From contig WOUZ01000014.1 of NCBI GenBank assembly GCA_009773165.1, positions 23,962 to 87,961 of the forward strand: DNA of 64,000 bases. Reading direction: 5' to 3'. Every line of letters starts with the position of its first letter. Position 1 is the first letter of the stretch. This DNA is from Bacteroidota bacterium. GTDB taxonomy: Bacteria; Bacteroidota; Bacteroidia; Bacteroidales; F082. The notes under the pieces are model-generated. The model was not told the DNA's origin. It made no database searches and saw only the letters and a program-made list of their open reading frames with translations. The translations under genes and the position numbers were made by a program. Shown piece by piece: positions 42,677 through 51,501 of the stretch.

Positions 42677-43855
42677 ATGGAGAATCTTACATTTATTTTA
42701 AAAAAGAAAACCGTTACCATTTTCCTGGTAATGATAGCCGTGGGAGTACTTTCACTGGCATATGGATTTTTAGGCGGCGTAGAAGTCAAACGCGTAGCAG
42801 CAAACCTGTTGCTGAATAACTATTACTTCCTGAGTTTGGGTCTTATTGGATTGTTTTTCGTAACGGTGCATACTATTGCTGAGTCAGGTTGGCAAACAAG
42901 CGTTCAACGTGTTGGTGAAGCAATGTCGGCCTACATCCCTGTAGGAGGAGGCCTTTTATTGTTATTCTTTGTGCTCGGCGGTCTACATTCTATTTATCCC
43001 TGGACACATTCGGATCACCTTGATGCTATTTTACTAAAGAAAGTGGCCTATCTCAATGTGCCCTTTTTCTATGTACGATTGTTAGTTTTTATAGGTGTTT
43101 GGTCGCTGCTTGCACATTATGTACGAAAAGCATCTGTTAATTTAGATCTGCACGGGGATATGAAGTATTTTAATAAAATGCGAACCTTGTCAGCTATTTT
43201 TATTGTGACCTATGCAGTAACAAGTGTGGTTTCGTCTTGGGATTGGCTTATGTCACTCGACCCTCACTGGTTTAGCACTTTGTATGGATGGTACATTTTT
43301 TCAAGCATGTTGGCCAGTGGCTTTGCCATGCTGATACTTGTTATTTATGTTCTCAAACGTATGGGTTACCTGTCACATGTTAATGATGAACACATGCATG
43401 ATCTTGGGAAATACCTTTTTGGCTTTAGTATTTTTTGGGCATATTTGTGGTTCTCGCAGTATATGCTAATATGGTACGCCAACATCCCGGAGGAAACAAT
43501 TTATTATCTGGAACGACATAAGTATTTCACGAATATCTTCTATGTCAATCTCATACTCAATTTTGTTATACCTTTCTTCCTTTTGATGACCCGTAAATCA
43601 AAAAGAGTATTTACAGTGCTGGTGCCTGTTTCGGTGATTGTGATTATAGGGCATTGGGTTGATTTGTACATGGCAATCATGCCTGGTGCAGTAGGTGGTG
43701 AAGCTTCCGGGATTGGTATTGTTGAAATTGGATTGACGATTGGTTATCTTGGAATTTTTGGTCTTGTGACATTCTGGTCGCTGACAAAAGCCCCATTAGC
43801 ACCAAAAAATCATCCATATTATAAAGAAAGTATGGATTACCATACTCATTACTAG
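42677..43855 (+). CDS. actF: Alternative complex III subunit ActF
   Basis: A 392-residue membrane protein with about ten helices, distantly like ActC but without its quinol site. Characteristic segments are SSWDWLMSLDPHWFSTLYGWY, WFSQYMLIWYANIPEE and the C-terminal GHWVDLYMAIMPG. It starts 2 bp after actD. In the operon order I know from Bacteroidota the cytochrome ActE comes before ActF; here ActF comes first. That is a comparison from memory, not a computed result. Confidence 0.9.
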   Translation: MENLTFILKKKTVTIFLVMIAVGVLSLAYGFLGGVEVKRVAANLLLNNYYFLSLGLIGLFFVTVHTIAESGWQTSVQRVGEAMSAYIPVGGGLLLLFFVLGGLHSIYPWTHSDHLDAILLKKVAYLNVPFFYVRLLVFIGVWSLLAHYVRKASVNLDLHGDMKYFNKMRTLSAIFIVTYAVTSVVSSWDWLMSLDPHWFSTLYGWYIFSSMLASGFAMLILVIYVLKRMGYLSHVNDEHMHDLGKYLFGFSIFWAYLWFSQYMLIWYANIPEETIYYLERHKYFTNIFYVNLILNFVIPFFLLMTRKSKRVFTVLVPVSVIVIIGHWVDLYMAIMPGAVGGEASGIGIVEIGLTIGYLGIFGLVTFWSLTKAPLAPKNHPYYKESMDYHTHY

Positions 43856-43900
43856 GCCTTCGTGGAGCAAATAAATCGAAAAATGAAAAAATCGAATGCT

Positions 43901-44464
43901 ATGAAAAAAAACGTCAAGATACTTACATTACTACTTGTACTGGTTTCAGCACTTGCTTGTAATCGCGATAAGAACCATCCCGGATATACTTTTTTTCCTG
44001 ATATGGCTTATTCAACTGCTTACGAAACCTATACAACAAGTCCTGTTTTTAAGGATGGTTTTACCATGCGTTTGCCTGCCGAAGGCGCAATACCACGTGG
44101 TTTTCAACCCTATCCTTATAAAGGAAAATCTTTTGATGATCAGGTAAGCGCAGGCCTTGAATTGAAAAATCCACTTGTCGCTGATGCTCAAATACTTGCT
44201 GAAGGTAAGGCGCAATATGAGATTTTTTGTATCAGCTGCCATGGAGCTGAAGGGAAAGGTGATGGACATTTGTATAAAAGCAAATTGTTCCCTGTACAAC
44301 CAAGGTCGCTCGTTGAACCTTTCGTTCAAAATAAACCAGATGGTGAAATTTACCATGTTATCACAATGGGGTCGATTTCGGGTTTGATGGGTGCACATGG
44401 TAGTCAGGTTCATCCTGAAAACAGGTGGAAAATCATCCATTATGTTCGATCACTTTCTAAATAA
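43901..44464 (+). CDS. actE: Alternative complex III subunit ActE, mono-haem cytochrome c lipoprotein
   Basis: About 187 residues from ATG 43901. Lipoprotein signal VSALAC, then a class I cytochrome c with CISCH at 110-114 and, near the C-terminus, SISGLMGAHGSQV, which would supply the distal ligand. It takes electrons from ActA and hands them to the terminal oxidase, here probably the cbb3 enzyme encoded downstream. Two other starts (43883 ATG, 43862 GTG) are possible; I chose 43901 because it gives a normal signal length. The operon terminator follows. Confidence 0.88.
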   Translation: MKKNVKILTLLLVLVSALACNRDKNHPGYTFFPDMAYSTAYETYTTSPVFKDGFTMRLPAEGAIPRGFQPYPYKGKSFDDQVSAGLELKNPLVADAQILAEGKAQYEIFCISCHGAEGKGDGHLYKSKLFPVQPRSLVEPFVQNKPDGEIYHVITMGSISGLMGAHGSQVHPENRWKIIHYVRSLSK

Positions 44465-44488
44465 ACTGCAGGTAAATTCTTCTTATCA

Positions 44489-44524
44489 TAAAAGCCTCTT
44501 GCAGAAAATGCAAGAGGCTTTTCA
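44489..44524 (+). terminator. Terminator of the act operon
   Basis: AAAAGCCTCTTGCA and TGCAAGAGGCTTTT form a perfect 14-bp stem around GAAAA. It separates the act genes from the cbb3 support genes. Confidence 0.95.
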
Positions 44525-44547
44525 ATCTATAAACAGATCATTTTAAA

Positions 44548-45030
44548 ATGGGAAGTTTGATAATTACAAGCAACACAGTTGTAACATTGTTTTATAGTGT
44601 TAAGGATGCCGAAAGCGCAAAAACTTTGCAACAACAACTTGATGAACCTCAGGATTTTTTGATTGGGCATCAGTTGCTAATTGATGCTTTTGAAGATCAA
44701 CTAACTGGTTTGAAGTCTGGGGATTCATTTAAGTTCGTTGTTTCGAGCGATCAGGCTTACGGGCCAATTGACCCACATGCAATCTTCGATTTGCCAATCT
44801 CTACTTTTGAAGAAGAAGATGGAACAATTGATGACGAAGTGGTGCAGGTAGGACATGTTTTTCCAATGGCTGATAAAGAAGGAAACAAACATTTTGGAAA
44901 GATCATCCGTAAAATGAAGGACAGTGTAACCATGGATTTTAATCATCCGATGGCAGGCAGAAATCTTTTATTTGAAGGTAGCATTGTTTCGGTTCGCGAA
45001 GCGAGAGCAGAAGAGATACCTTCGAATTAA
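44548..45030 (+). CDS. FKBP-type peptidyl-prolyl isomerase, SlyD/SlpA-like
   Basis: A 160-residue cytoplasmic proline isomerase and chaperone. The FKBP part includes FLIGHQLLIDAFEDQLTGLKSGD. The inserted flap domain and the end MDFNHPMAGRNLLFEGSIV are the SlyD/SlpA signature. The His/Cys-rich metal tail of E. coli SlyD is absent, so nickel delivery is unlikely. It lies just after the act terminator and just before the oxidase assembly genes, and may help fold these proteins, an inference. Confidence 0.9.
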   Translation: MGSLIITSNTVVTLFYSVKDAESAKTLQQQLDEPQDFLIGHQLLIDAFEDQLTGLKSGDSFKFVVSSDQAYGPIDPHAIFDLPISTFEEEDGTIDDEVVQVGHVFPMADKEGNKHFGKIIRKMKDSVTMDFNHPMAGRNLLFEGSIVSVREARAEEIPSN

Positions 45031-45061
45031 TTTTTTTTTCATTTTCAACTATCAAAGACAT

Positions 45062-45673
45062 ATGAAAACTATAACGGTACAATTAATTATCATTTCCTTG
45101 GTTGTGTTTTTTATATCCTGCAACCAGAATCCTCAAAGCAAGCAACAACAGGATTCAGTTAGTCAACTAACTGACAGTCTGCTTCAAGATTATAAACAGA
45201 AGGGTAGGGTTGTTACAAAAAGTAGTTTTCAGGCTTTGAGTTCGGCCTTGCTTTCAGCTATTGAATCTGAGGGAGTGCCTCATGCTTTACAATTTTGCAA
45301 CATCAAAGCTATTCCTTTGACTGACTCTCTCGCCAATGCCTATCAGGTAGATGTTAGCAGAGTTTCCATAAAAAACAGAAATGATGTAAATAAGGCCGAT
45401 TCACTTGATTTGGTGTTTTTGGAGTTGATGCAACAGAATCTCATCCTGCATAAAAAAACGAGCGACACCATTGTGATGATTGCCGATGGAGCTTTAACTT
45501 ATATGTCGCCAATTATTATAGCGCCACCCTGTTTACAATGTCATGGAATTCCCGAGGTAGATATCAAATTGGAAAATCTTCAATTGATAAGCACCTTATA
45601 TCCCAACGATAAAGCTACTGGATATCAGTTGGGTGAGCTACGTGGAATGTGGAAAATTCGTTTTAAAAACTAA
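45062..45673 (+). CDS. DUF3365 (Tll0287-like) c-haem lipoprotein
   Basis: About 203 residues from ATG 45062; lipobox FFISC. The DUF3365 domain is a PAS-like haem sensor fold, with FCNIKAIPLTD early and the c-type haem site CLQCH at about 157-161. Family members may sense redox state or gas, or carry electrons. The longer frame from 44972 overlaps the FKBP gene and lacks a signal, so it is rejected. It ends 3 bp before ccoI, placing it firmly with the cbb3 copper-loading genes. Confidence 0.87.
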   Translation: MKTITVQLIIISLVVFFISCNQNPQSKQQQDSVSQLTDSLLQDYKQKGRVVTKSSFQALSSALLSAIESEGVPHALQFCNIKAIPLTDSLANAYQVDVSRVSIKNRNDVNKADSLDLVFLELMQQNLILHKKTSDTIVMIADGALTYMSPIIIAPPCLQCHGIPEVDIKLENLQLISTLYPNDKATGYQLGELRGMWKIRFKN

Positions 45674-45676
45674 GTT

Positions 45677-48070
45677 ATGGTTAAGCCGTGTGTTCATTGC
45701 GGGGCTGACTGCGGATCAAGCCCGGTTGTTTGGGAAGGAAAGGACTTTTGCTGCCATGGTTGCAAAACAGTCTACCAAATTTTGAACGAAAATCAACTTG
45801 GAGAATACTATCAAATACAACCTATGTCGGGAATCCGTATCGATAGCGGCCAACCTCTCAAACGTTTTGCATTTCTTGATATTGAGGAGATAGCACATAA
45901 ACTAATCGACTTTAAAGATGGAAATATATCCAAAATTAAATTTTTTATTCCGGCCATTCATTGTGCTTCATGTATTTGGTTGCTCGAACATCTGGACACT
46001 TTGCATCCCGGTATAAGTTATTCAACTGTTAATTTCCCCCGCAAAGAGGTTCAGATTACCTTTAAAAATGATCAGATTACCCTTAGGCAACTGGCTGAAT
46101 TACTCACTGCAATTCATTACACGCCCGAAATAACGCTTGATCAATTAGAGAATAAGAAAATTAGTAAAGCAAACCGTAACTTGTTGTTGAAAATTGGTGT
46201 AGCTTCTTTCAGTTTCATGAATATCATGATGTATAGTTTCCCGGAATATTTACCCGGTGGCGATTTGCTGGAAGAACGTTTCAAGAATATTTTTGGCTGG
46301 TTGAGTTTTATTCTTATCCTGCCAGTTGTTTTTTTTAGTGCAAACGATTATTACCTTTCTGCTTATAAAGGTCTTAAGCACAAAATCATTAGTATTGATT
46401 TACCTATTACTTTGGGTATATTGGCTTTGTTTTTTTACAGCAGCTATGTCGTGTTTTCAGGAAGAGGCATTGGTTACATGGACTCCTTGGCAGGCTTACT
46501 TTTCTTTTTGCTTATTGGCAAATGGTATCAGGGCAAAACCTATGAAGCACTTTCTTTCGAGCGCGACTATAAATCATACTTTCCTGTTGCAGTAACGGTT
46601 ATGAAGGATGGTGAAGAGGAAATTATACCAATCAGAGATCTGAAAAAGGGCGACCGAATTCTCATTCGTAATCAGGAGTTGATACCTGCTGATGCTACTC
46701 TTGTAAAAGGTAAAGGAAGCATCGACTATTCCTTCGTTACCGGTGAAGCAATGCCTGTTTCAAAAAAAATCAATGATTTTATTTATGCCGGAGGACGTCA
46801 GGCTGGTAGCTCTATCGAATTAGTAGTTGAAAAAGCTGTTGAACAAAGTTACCTTACACAGTTGTGGAATCAGAGCAACGTTAAGTCGGAGTCTGAGACA
46901 CTTAATAATCATATCAACAACATTAGTCAGTATTTTACGTCTGCTGTTTTATTGATTGCCTTTTCTGCCTCTGCTTATTGGGCAACAATAGATATTAAAA
47001 TTGCAGTTTATGTTTTTTCGTCTGTCTTAATAATAGCTTGCCCTTGTGCGTTGGCACTCACTGTTCCCTTTACTTTTGGGAGTACTATGAGGGCGTTTGG
47101 AAGAAGGGGATTTTACATAAAGAATACAGATGTTGTTGAACAATTGTATCGAACAACGACCATCGTCTTCGATAAAACTGGCACAATCACCCTTAACCGT
47201 AAGGTTGAAGTAGGATTTCAGGGTGAGCAGCTTAAAGATTTGGAGACTGATTTAATTAGTAATATGGTTCGTCATTCAAGTCATCCGTTGAGTGCGGCTT
47301 TGAACGACTTTTTGCCGGAGGCAGAAGAAAACTTTCCTGAAAATTATGAAGAGATTCCTGGGATGGGAATCACCGGCACAGTTACTGGTCATCGGGTGAC
47401 ATTAGGTTCTGAACAGTTTGTTACCGGCATAATTACTGATGCTCCTATGAAAGAAAGCCGTGTTTATATTAGTATCGATGGGCAGCAGCGAGGTTATTAT
47501 ACCTTCATGAATAGTTACCGAAAAGGATTGACAGAATTGATCAGTGATTTGAAGAAAAAATATAAACTGCATCTCATTTCAGGTGATAACGATGCAGAAG
47601 CTGGAAATTTGCGAGAACTTTTTGGTCATGAAAGCCAGCTTCACTTTCAGCAAAGCCCTGTTGAGAAGAAGCAGTATATCCAACAACTGAAAAAAAATAA
47701 GGAAAAAGTGCTTATGATTGGTGATGGACTAAACGACGCAGGAGCCTTGTCGGAAAGCCAAACAGGAATAAGCATTGCAGAAAATGTGTTTAGTTTCTCA
47801 CCTGCCTGTGATGCCATTCTTGAAGCGTCGCGATTTAACAGGCTTGGAAAATTTATTGCTTTTACACGTTCAAGTTTTAAAGTTATAAGAGTAAGTTTCT
47901 TTATATCATTGTTTTACAATATTATCGGATTATCATTTGCTGTGACAGGAAAACTATCTCCTTTGATTGCAGCTATTTTAATGCCTGTTAGTTCTATTAC
48001 AGTTGTTGCATTCGTAACTTTTAGTATAGGCTGGTTGGCACACCGAAAATTGAGATTTGACAATGAATAG
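45677..48070 (+). CDS. ccoI: Copper P1B-type ATPase CcoI/FixI
   Basis: A 797-residue inner-membrane copper exporter that supplies copper for cbb3 oxidase. It has an N-terminal cysteine-rich metal-binding domain (CVHCGADCG, FCCHGCKTVY), then an HMA domain with HCASC near 95. Membrane helices follow, with CPCALALT near 455, the phosphorylated Asp in DKTGT near 498, a Ser-His-Pro motif (SSHPLSAAL), and GDGLNDAGAL near 681. The N-terminal cysteine-rich domain is typical of the FixI/CcoI group, and ccoS follows next. Confidence 0.95.
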   Translation: MVKPCVHCGADCGSSPVVWEGKDFCCHGCKTVYQILNENQLGEYYQIQPMSGIRIDSGQPLKRFAFLDIEEIAHKLIDFKDGNISKIKFFIPAIHCASCIWLLEHLDTLHPGISYSTVNFPRKEVQITFKNDQITLRQLAELLTAIHYTPEITLDQLENKKISKANRNLLLKIGVASFSFMNIMMYSFPEYLPGGDLLEERFKNIFGWLSFILILPVVFFSANDYYLSAYKGLKHKIISIDLPITLGILALFFYSSYVVFSGRGIGYMDSLAGLLFFLLIGKWYQGKTYEALSFERDYKSYFPVAVTVMKDGEEEIIPIRDLKKGDRILIRNQELIPADATLVKGKGSIDYSFVTGEAMPVSKKINDFIYAGGRQAGSSIELVVEKAVEQSYLTQLWNQSNVKSESETLNNHINNISQYFTSAVLLIAFSASAYWATIDIKIAVYVFSSVLIIACPCALALTVPFTFGSTMRAFGRRGFYIKNTDVVEQLYRTTTIVFDKTGTITLNRKVEVGFQGEQLKDLETDLISNMVRHSSHPLSAALNDFLPEAEENFPENYEEIPGMGITGTVTGHRVTLGSEQFVTGIITDAPMKESRVYISIDGQQRGYYTFMNSYRKGLTELISDLKKKYKLHLISGDNDAEAGNLRELFGHESQLHFQQSPVEKKQYIQQLKKNKEKVLMIGDGLNDAGALSESQTGISIAENVFSFSPACDAILEASRFNRLGKFIAFTRSSFKVIRVSFFISLFYNIIGLSFAVTGKLSPLIAAILMPVSSITVVAFVTFSIGWLAHRKLRFDNE

Positions 48071-48154
48071 TCAAATTGGTGGAAAAGGGATTTAAGGTTT
48101 TATTTAGAAAAAATCTAAATTAGACTTGGTTATCGAAAGATTGGGTCAGATTGC

Positions 48155-48162
48155 TAATTTTG
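48155..48162 (+). promoter_or_regulatory. Promoter -7 element for the ccoS-N-Q-P operon
   Basis: TAATTTTG, an exact match, 34 bp before ccoS. No clear -33 element at the normal distance, which might mean that an activator is needed (inference). Confidence 0.6.
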
Positions 48163-48196
48163 TATTGTAAATGTAAAGAGGAACCTCATTACTGAA

Positions 48197-48394
48197 ATGG
48201 AAGCTGTTTTATTTCTTATTATTATAGGTGTTATTGTTGCAGGAGGGTTTCTTGCGGCATTTATCTGGGCAGTACGAAATGGGCAGTATGATGATGACTA
48301 TTCCCCTTCTGTACGCATGTTGTTCGATAATAAAAAACAAAGCGAACCCGAAAAAGAAATTTCCGAATCAAACAACAATAATTTAAAACCTTAA
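48197..48394 (+). CDS. ccoS: cbb3 oxidase maturation protein CcoS
   Basis: A 65-residue protein with one N-terminal membrane helix (about 4-26) followed by VRNGQYDDDYSPSVRMLFD, the invariant CcoS signature. CcoS is needed to insert haem and copper into CcoN. It starts the oxidase operon, and the stop is 4 bp before ccoNO. Confidence 0.94.
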   Translation: MEAVLFLIIIGVIVAGGFLAAFIWAVRNGQYDDDYSPSVRMLFDNKKQSEPEKEISESNNNNLKP

Positions 48395-48398
48395 CTTT

Positions 48399-50513
48399 AT
48401 GGAGTTACAAAAGTTTAATTATGACAACAAGCTTTCGCGTTTATTCCTGTTTGCCACAGTTTTTTGGGGCCTCATTGGAATGCTTGTTGGGTTAACCATT
48501 GCATTTGAGCTCATTTTCCCGCACTTAAGTAGCGGCATTTCATGGTTGTCTTATGGACGTATACGCCCTTTGCACACCAATGCTGTAATTTTTGCTTTTG
48601 TGGGTAATGGAATGTTTACGGGTATTTATTATTCTACACCACGACTGCTCAAAACTTCCATGTACAGCGAATTGCTTGGAAAAATCCACTTCTGGGGATG
48701 GCAACTAATCATTGTTGCTGCTGCAATTACGCTTCCTTTAGGTATCACAGTTAGCAAAGAGTATGCTGAATTAGAGTGGCCTATCGATATTGCTATTGCT
48801 CTTGTGTGGGTAGTTTTTGGCCTGAATCTTATTATGACGATGGTAAAACGCCGGGTTCAACACATTTATGTTGCCATTTGGTTCTATATTGCAACTTTTG
48901 TAACCGTAGCGGTTTTGCATATTGTAAACTCAATCAATATTCCGGTTTCATTGTTTAAGAGTTATCCGGTTTATGCTGGTATTCAGGATGCTTTGGTGCA
49001 ATGGTGGTATGGTCACAATGCGGTGGCATTCTTCCTTACAACACCTTATTTGGGATTGATGTATTATTTTGTTCCAAAGGCTGCCAATCGCCCTATCTAC
49101 TCCTATAAACTTTCTATTATTCACTTCTGGGCGCTGATCTTCCTTTATATTTGGGCAGGTCCTCACCACTTACTTTATTCAGCACTACCCGATTGGGCAC
49201 AAGCCTTAGGAGTTGTATTCTCCATTATGCTTATTGCTCCTTCATGGGGTGGTATGATCAACGGGTTGCTAACACTTAGAGGTGCCTGGGACAAAGTACG
49301 CGAAAGCCCTGTACTCAAGATGTTTGTTGTTGGTATAACAGCTTATGGAATGTCAACATTTGAAGGTCCGATGCTCTCTTTAAAGAGCGTTAATGCCTTG
49401 AGTCACTTTACTGACTGGACAATTGCTCACGTTCATATTGGTGCACTAGGCTGGAATGGAATGATTACCTTCGGTATGATCTACTGGCTTGTACCCCGCT
49501 TGTTTGATACCAAGTTATTTAGTGTTAAATTAGCTAATGCTCACTTCTGGCTTGCAACAACAGGTATGTTGTTCTTTGCTGTGCCGCTTTATTTTGCAGG
49601 GTTTACGCAGAGTTTGATGTGGAAAGAATTCACAGCTGAAGGCTACCTGAAATATCCTAACTTTATTGAGACAGTTGTTCAAATCTTGCCGATGTATTAT
49701 CTGCGTGCTTTTGGTGGCACTCTGTATATTACTGGTGTGATTATTATGATGGTTAACGTTCTGAAAACAGTTAAATCTGGCAAATTTGTTGAGAAGGAAG
49801 AAGATCAGGCTCCTGCATTACAAATTCATGGTGAAGACAAAGGCCACCGTTTTATTGAAAGTAAACCAATCCTGTTTACTATTCTATCTTTGGTAGCTAT
49901 CTTAATAGGAGGTATCGTTGAGTTTGTTCCAATGTTCATGGTTAAAAACAATGTACCTACAATAAGTAGTGTGCAGCCTTATACACCACTTGAATTGGAA
50001 GGTCGCGATATTTATATACGTGAAGGTTGCTATACTTGTCACAGTCAGATGATTAGGCCTTTCCGTTCGGAAGTTGAACGTTATGGCGATTATACCAAGG
50101 CTGGTGAAACGGTGTATGACCATCCTTTCCAATTTGGTTCAAAACGAACCGGACCGGATTTAGCTCGTGAAGGGGTGAAAACTGGACCAATTTACAAACC
50201 CGATTCATGGCACTATAACCACTTCATGGATCCTCAAAAAATGGTTGCACAATCGATAATGCCTCCTTATCCATGGATTATCAAAAATTCGTTGAATACT
50301 GGTTCAACAGCTAAAAAGATCAAAGTAATGCAAACTTTAGGTGTTCCATATCCCGAAGGTTATGCTGATAAAGCTGTCGAAGACCTCAAAAAACAAGCTG
50401 CCGGCATTGCACAAGGCTTGAGAGATGGTGGTATTGATGTGGCTGACGATAAGGAAGTTATCGCTTTGATAGCTTATATTCAGCGTCTTGGAACTGATAT
50501 TCATAAAAAGTAA
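48399..50513 (+). CDS. ccoNO: cbb3-type cytochrome c oxidase, fused subunits I and II (CcoN-CcoO)
   Basis: A 704-residue fusion. The CcoN part (about 1-480, twelve helices) holds the haem-copper site that reduces oxygen: RPLHTNA, WWYGHNAVAF with the CuB histidine, WAGPHHLLY and IAHVHIGALGWNG with the haem-ligand histidines. The CcoO part (about 490-704) begins with a membrane helix and has one c-type haem at CYTCH, 544-548, in the typical CcoO context EGCYTCHSQMIRPF. In most proteobacteria these are two genes. No frameshift or stop separates them here. Confidence 0.96.
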   Translation: MELQKFNYDNKLSRLFLFATVFWGLIGMLVGLTIAFELIFPHLSSGISWLSYGRIRPLHTNAVIFAFVGNGMFTGIYYSTPRLLKTSMYSELLGKIHFWGWQLIIVAAAITLPLGITVSKEYAELEWPIDIAIALVWVVFGLNLIMTMVKRRVQHIYVAIWFYIATFVTVAVLHIVNSINIPVSLFKSYPVYAGIQDALVQWWYGHNAVAFFLTTPYLGLMYYFVPKAANRPIYSYKLSIIHFWALIFLYIWAGPHHLLYSALPDWAQALGVVFSIMLIAPSWGGMINGLLTLRGAWDKVRESPVLKMFVVGITAYGMSTFEGPMLSLKSVNALSHFTDWTIAHVHIGALGWNGMITFGMIYWLVPRLFDTKLFSVKLANAHFWLATTGMLFFAVPLYFAGFTQSLMWKEFTAEGYLKYPNFIETVVQILPMYYLRAFGGTLYITGVIIMMVNVLKTVKSGKFVEKEEDQAPALQIHGEDKGHRFIESKPILFTILSLVAILIGGIVEFVPMFMVKNNVPTISSVQPYTPLELEGRDIYIREGCYTCHSQMIRPFRSEVERYGDYTKAGETVYDHPFQFGSKRTGPDLAREGVKTGPIYKPDSWHYNHFMDPQKMVAQSIMPPYPWIIKNSLNTGSTAKKIKVMQTLGVPYPEGYADKAVEDLKKQAAGIAQGLRDGGIDVADDKEVIALIAYIQRLGTDIHKK

Positions 50514-50536
50514 ACAATGTATTCAATCGTATAACA

Positions 50537-50743
50537 ATGAAGATCGTAACAAAAACACTTGAAGGGATTGCTGATATTCAAATATTTCCAATTATTGGTT
50601 TGATCATATTTTTTATCATGTTTGTGGCACTACTTTTTTTCGTGTCCCGACTGACAAAGAACCAGATTGATGAGTTTAGCCACCTCCCACTTGATGATGA
50701 AAGCGATCTTTCCAACGAAAAAATAGATTCATTTAATAAGTAA
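50537..50743 (+). CDS. ccoQ: cbb3 oxidase component CcoQ-like
   Basis: A 68-residue protein with one membrane helix (about 17-38) and an acidic tail (DEFSHLPLDDESD). Its position between ccoO and ccoP and its size match CcoQ, the small subunit that stabilises the oxidase. Sequence likeness to characterised CcoQ is weak, so the name rests mostly on context. Confidence 0.78.
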   Translation: MKIVTKTLEGIADIQIFPIIGLIIFFIMFVALLFFVSRLTKNQIDEFSHLPLDDESDLSNEKIDSFNK

Positions 50744-50756
50744 ACAAATCAAAAAT

Positions 50757-51362
50757 ATGACTACCGATAAGCAACCGATACAGCATAAAGACGCCGATTA
50801 TGAAATTGATACCTTGACAAACGATCGTTTGTTAAAAGATCATGAATACGATGGCATCAGAGAGCTTGATAATGAATTGCCTTCCTGGTGGAAATGGCTG
50901 TTTATTGTAACCATTGTTTTCGCAATCGTTTACGTTGTACGCCTGTGGGTTTTCCACGCCGATGACCTGGTCCAGAAAAAGGAATTTGATAAAGAAATGG
51001 TAGATGCTAAAGCCAGTTCTGCTGCAAAACAAACCGAAGTCTTTGAGTTAAAAATCTTGACAGATGAAGTCTCTTTAGCCAGTGGACAAGAAACATGGAC
51101 AAAGATTTGTTCTGTTTGCCATCTTCTTGACGGAGGAGGTCTAGTCGGTCCTAATATGACGGATAAATATTGGATCCATGGAAACAAGATCGAAGATTTG
51201 TTCAGAATTATGGAAACTGGTGTTATCGAAAAAGGGATGATTTCGTACAAAGACCAGCTTTCACAAAAACAACGCCTTCAGGTTGCCAGCTATGTGTTGG
51301 TTAAACTTCAGGGAACGACACCCGCAACTCCAAAAGCACCTCAGGGTGACTTGTATGAATAA
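50757..51362 (+). CDS. ccoP: cbb3 oxidase subunit III (CcoP), single-haem form
   Basis: A 201-residue subunit. The N-terminal DHEYDGIRELDNELPSWWKW is the conserved FixP_N motif, followed by a membrane helix (about 45-63) and one cytochrome c domain with CSVCH at 118-122. Classical CcoP has two such domains and about 300 residues; only one haem site is present here. It accepts electrons from soluble or membrane cytochromes and passes them to CcoO. The operon terminator follows 60 bp later. Confidence 0.93.
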   Translation: MTTDKQPIQHKDADYEIDTLTNDRLLKDHEYDGIRELDNELPSWWKWLFIVTIVFAIVYVVRLWVFHADDLVQKKEFDKEMVDAKASSAAKQTEVFELKILTDEVSLASGQETWTKICSVCHLLDGGGLVGPNMTDKYWIHGNKIEDLFRIMETGVIEKGMISYKDQLSQKQRLQVASYVLVKLQGTTPATPKAPQGDLYE

Positions 51363-51421
51363 ACCAGTTGCTTTTTTGCAACAAGATCTATATGTATGAT
51401 TTTTATTGATGGAAACATCGG

Positions 51422-51466
51422 CCTCATCCCCTCGCAACGAAATTGTTGCAGGGGATGAGTTTTTTA
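51422..51466 (+). terminator. Terminator after ccoP
   Basis: CTCATCCCCT pairs with AGGGGATGAG, with an inner CGCAAC/GTTG stem around a GAAA-type loop, followed by a T tract. Confidence 0.93.
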
Positions 51467-51501
51467 TTAGCTCTTTAAAACCAAATTAATATAAAATTAG
51501 A

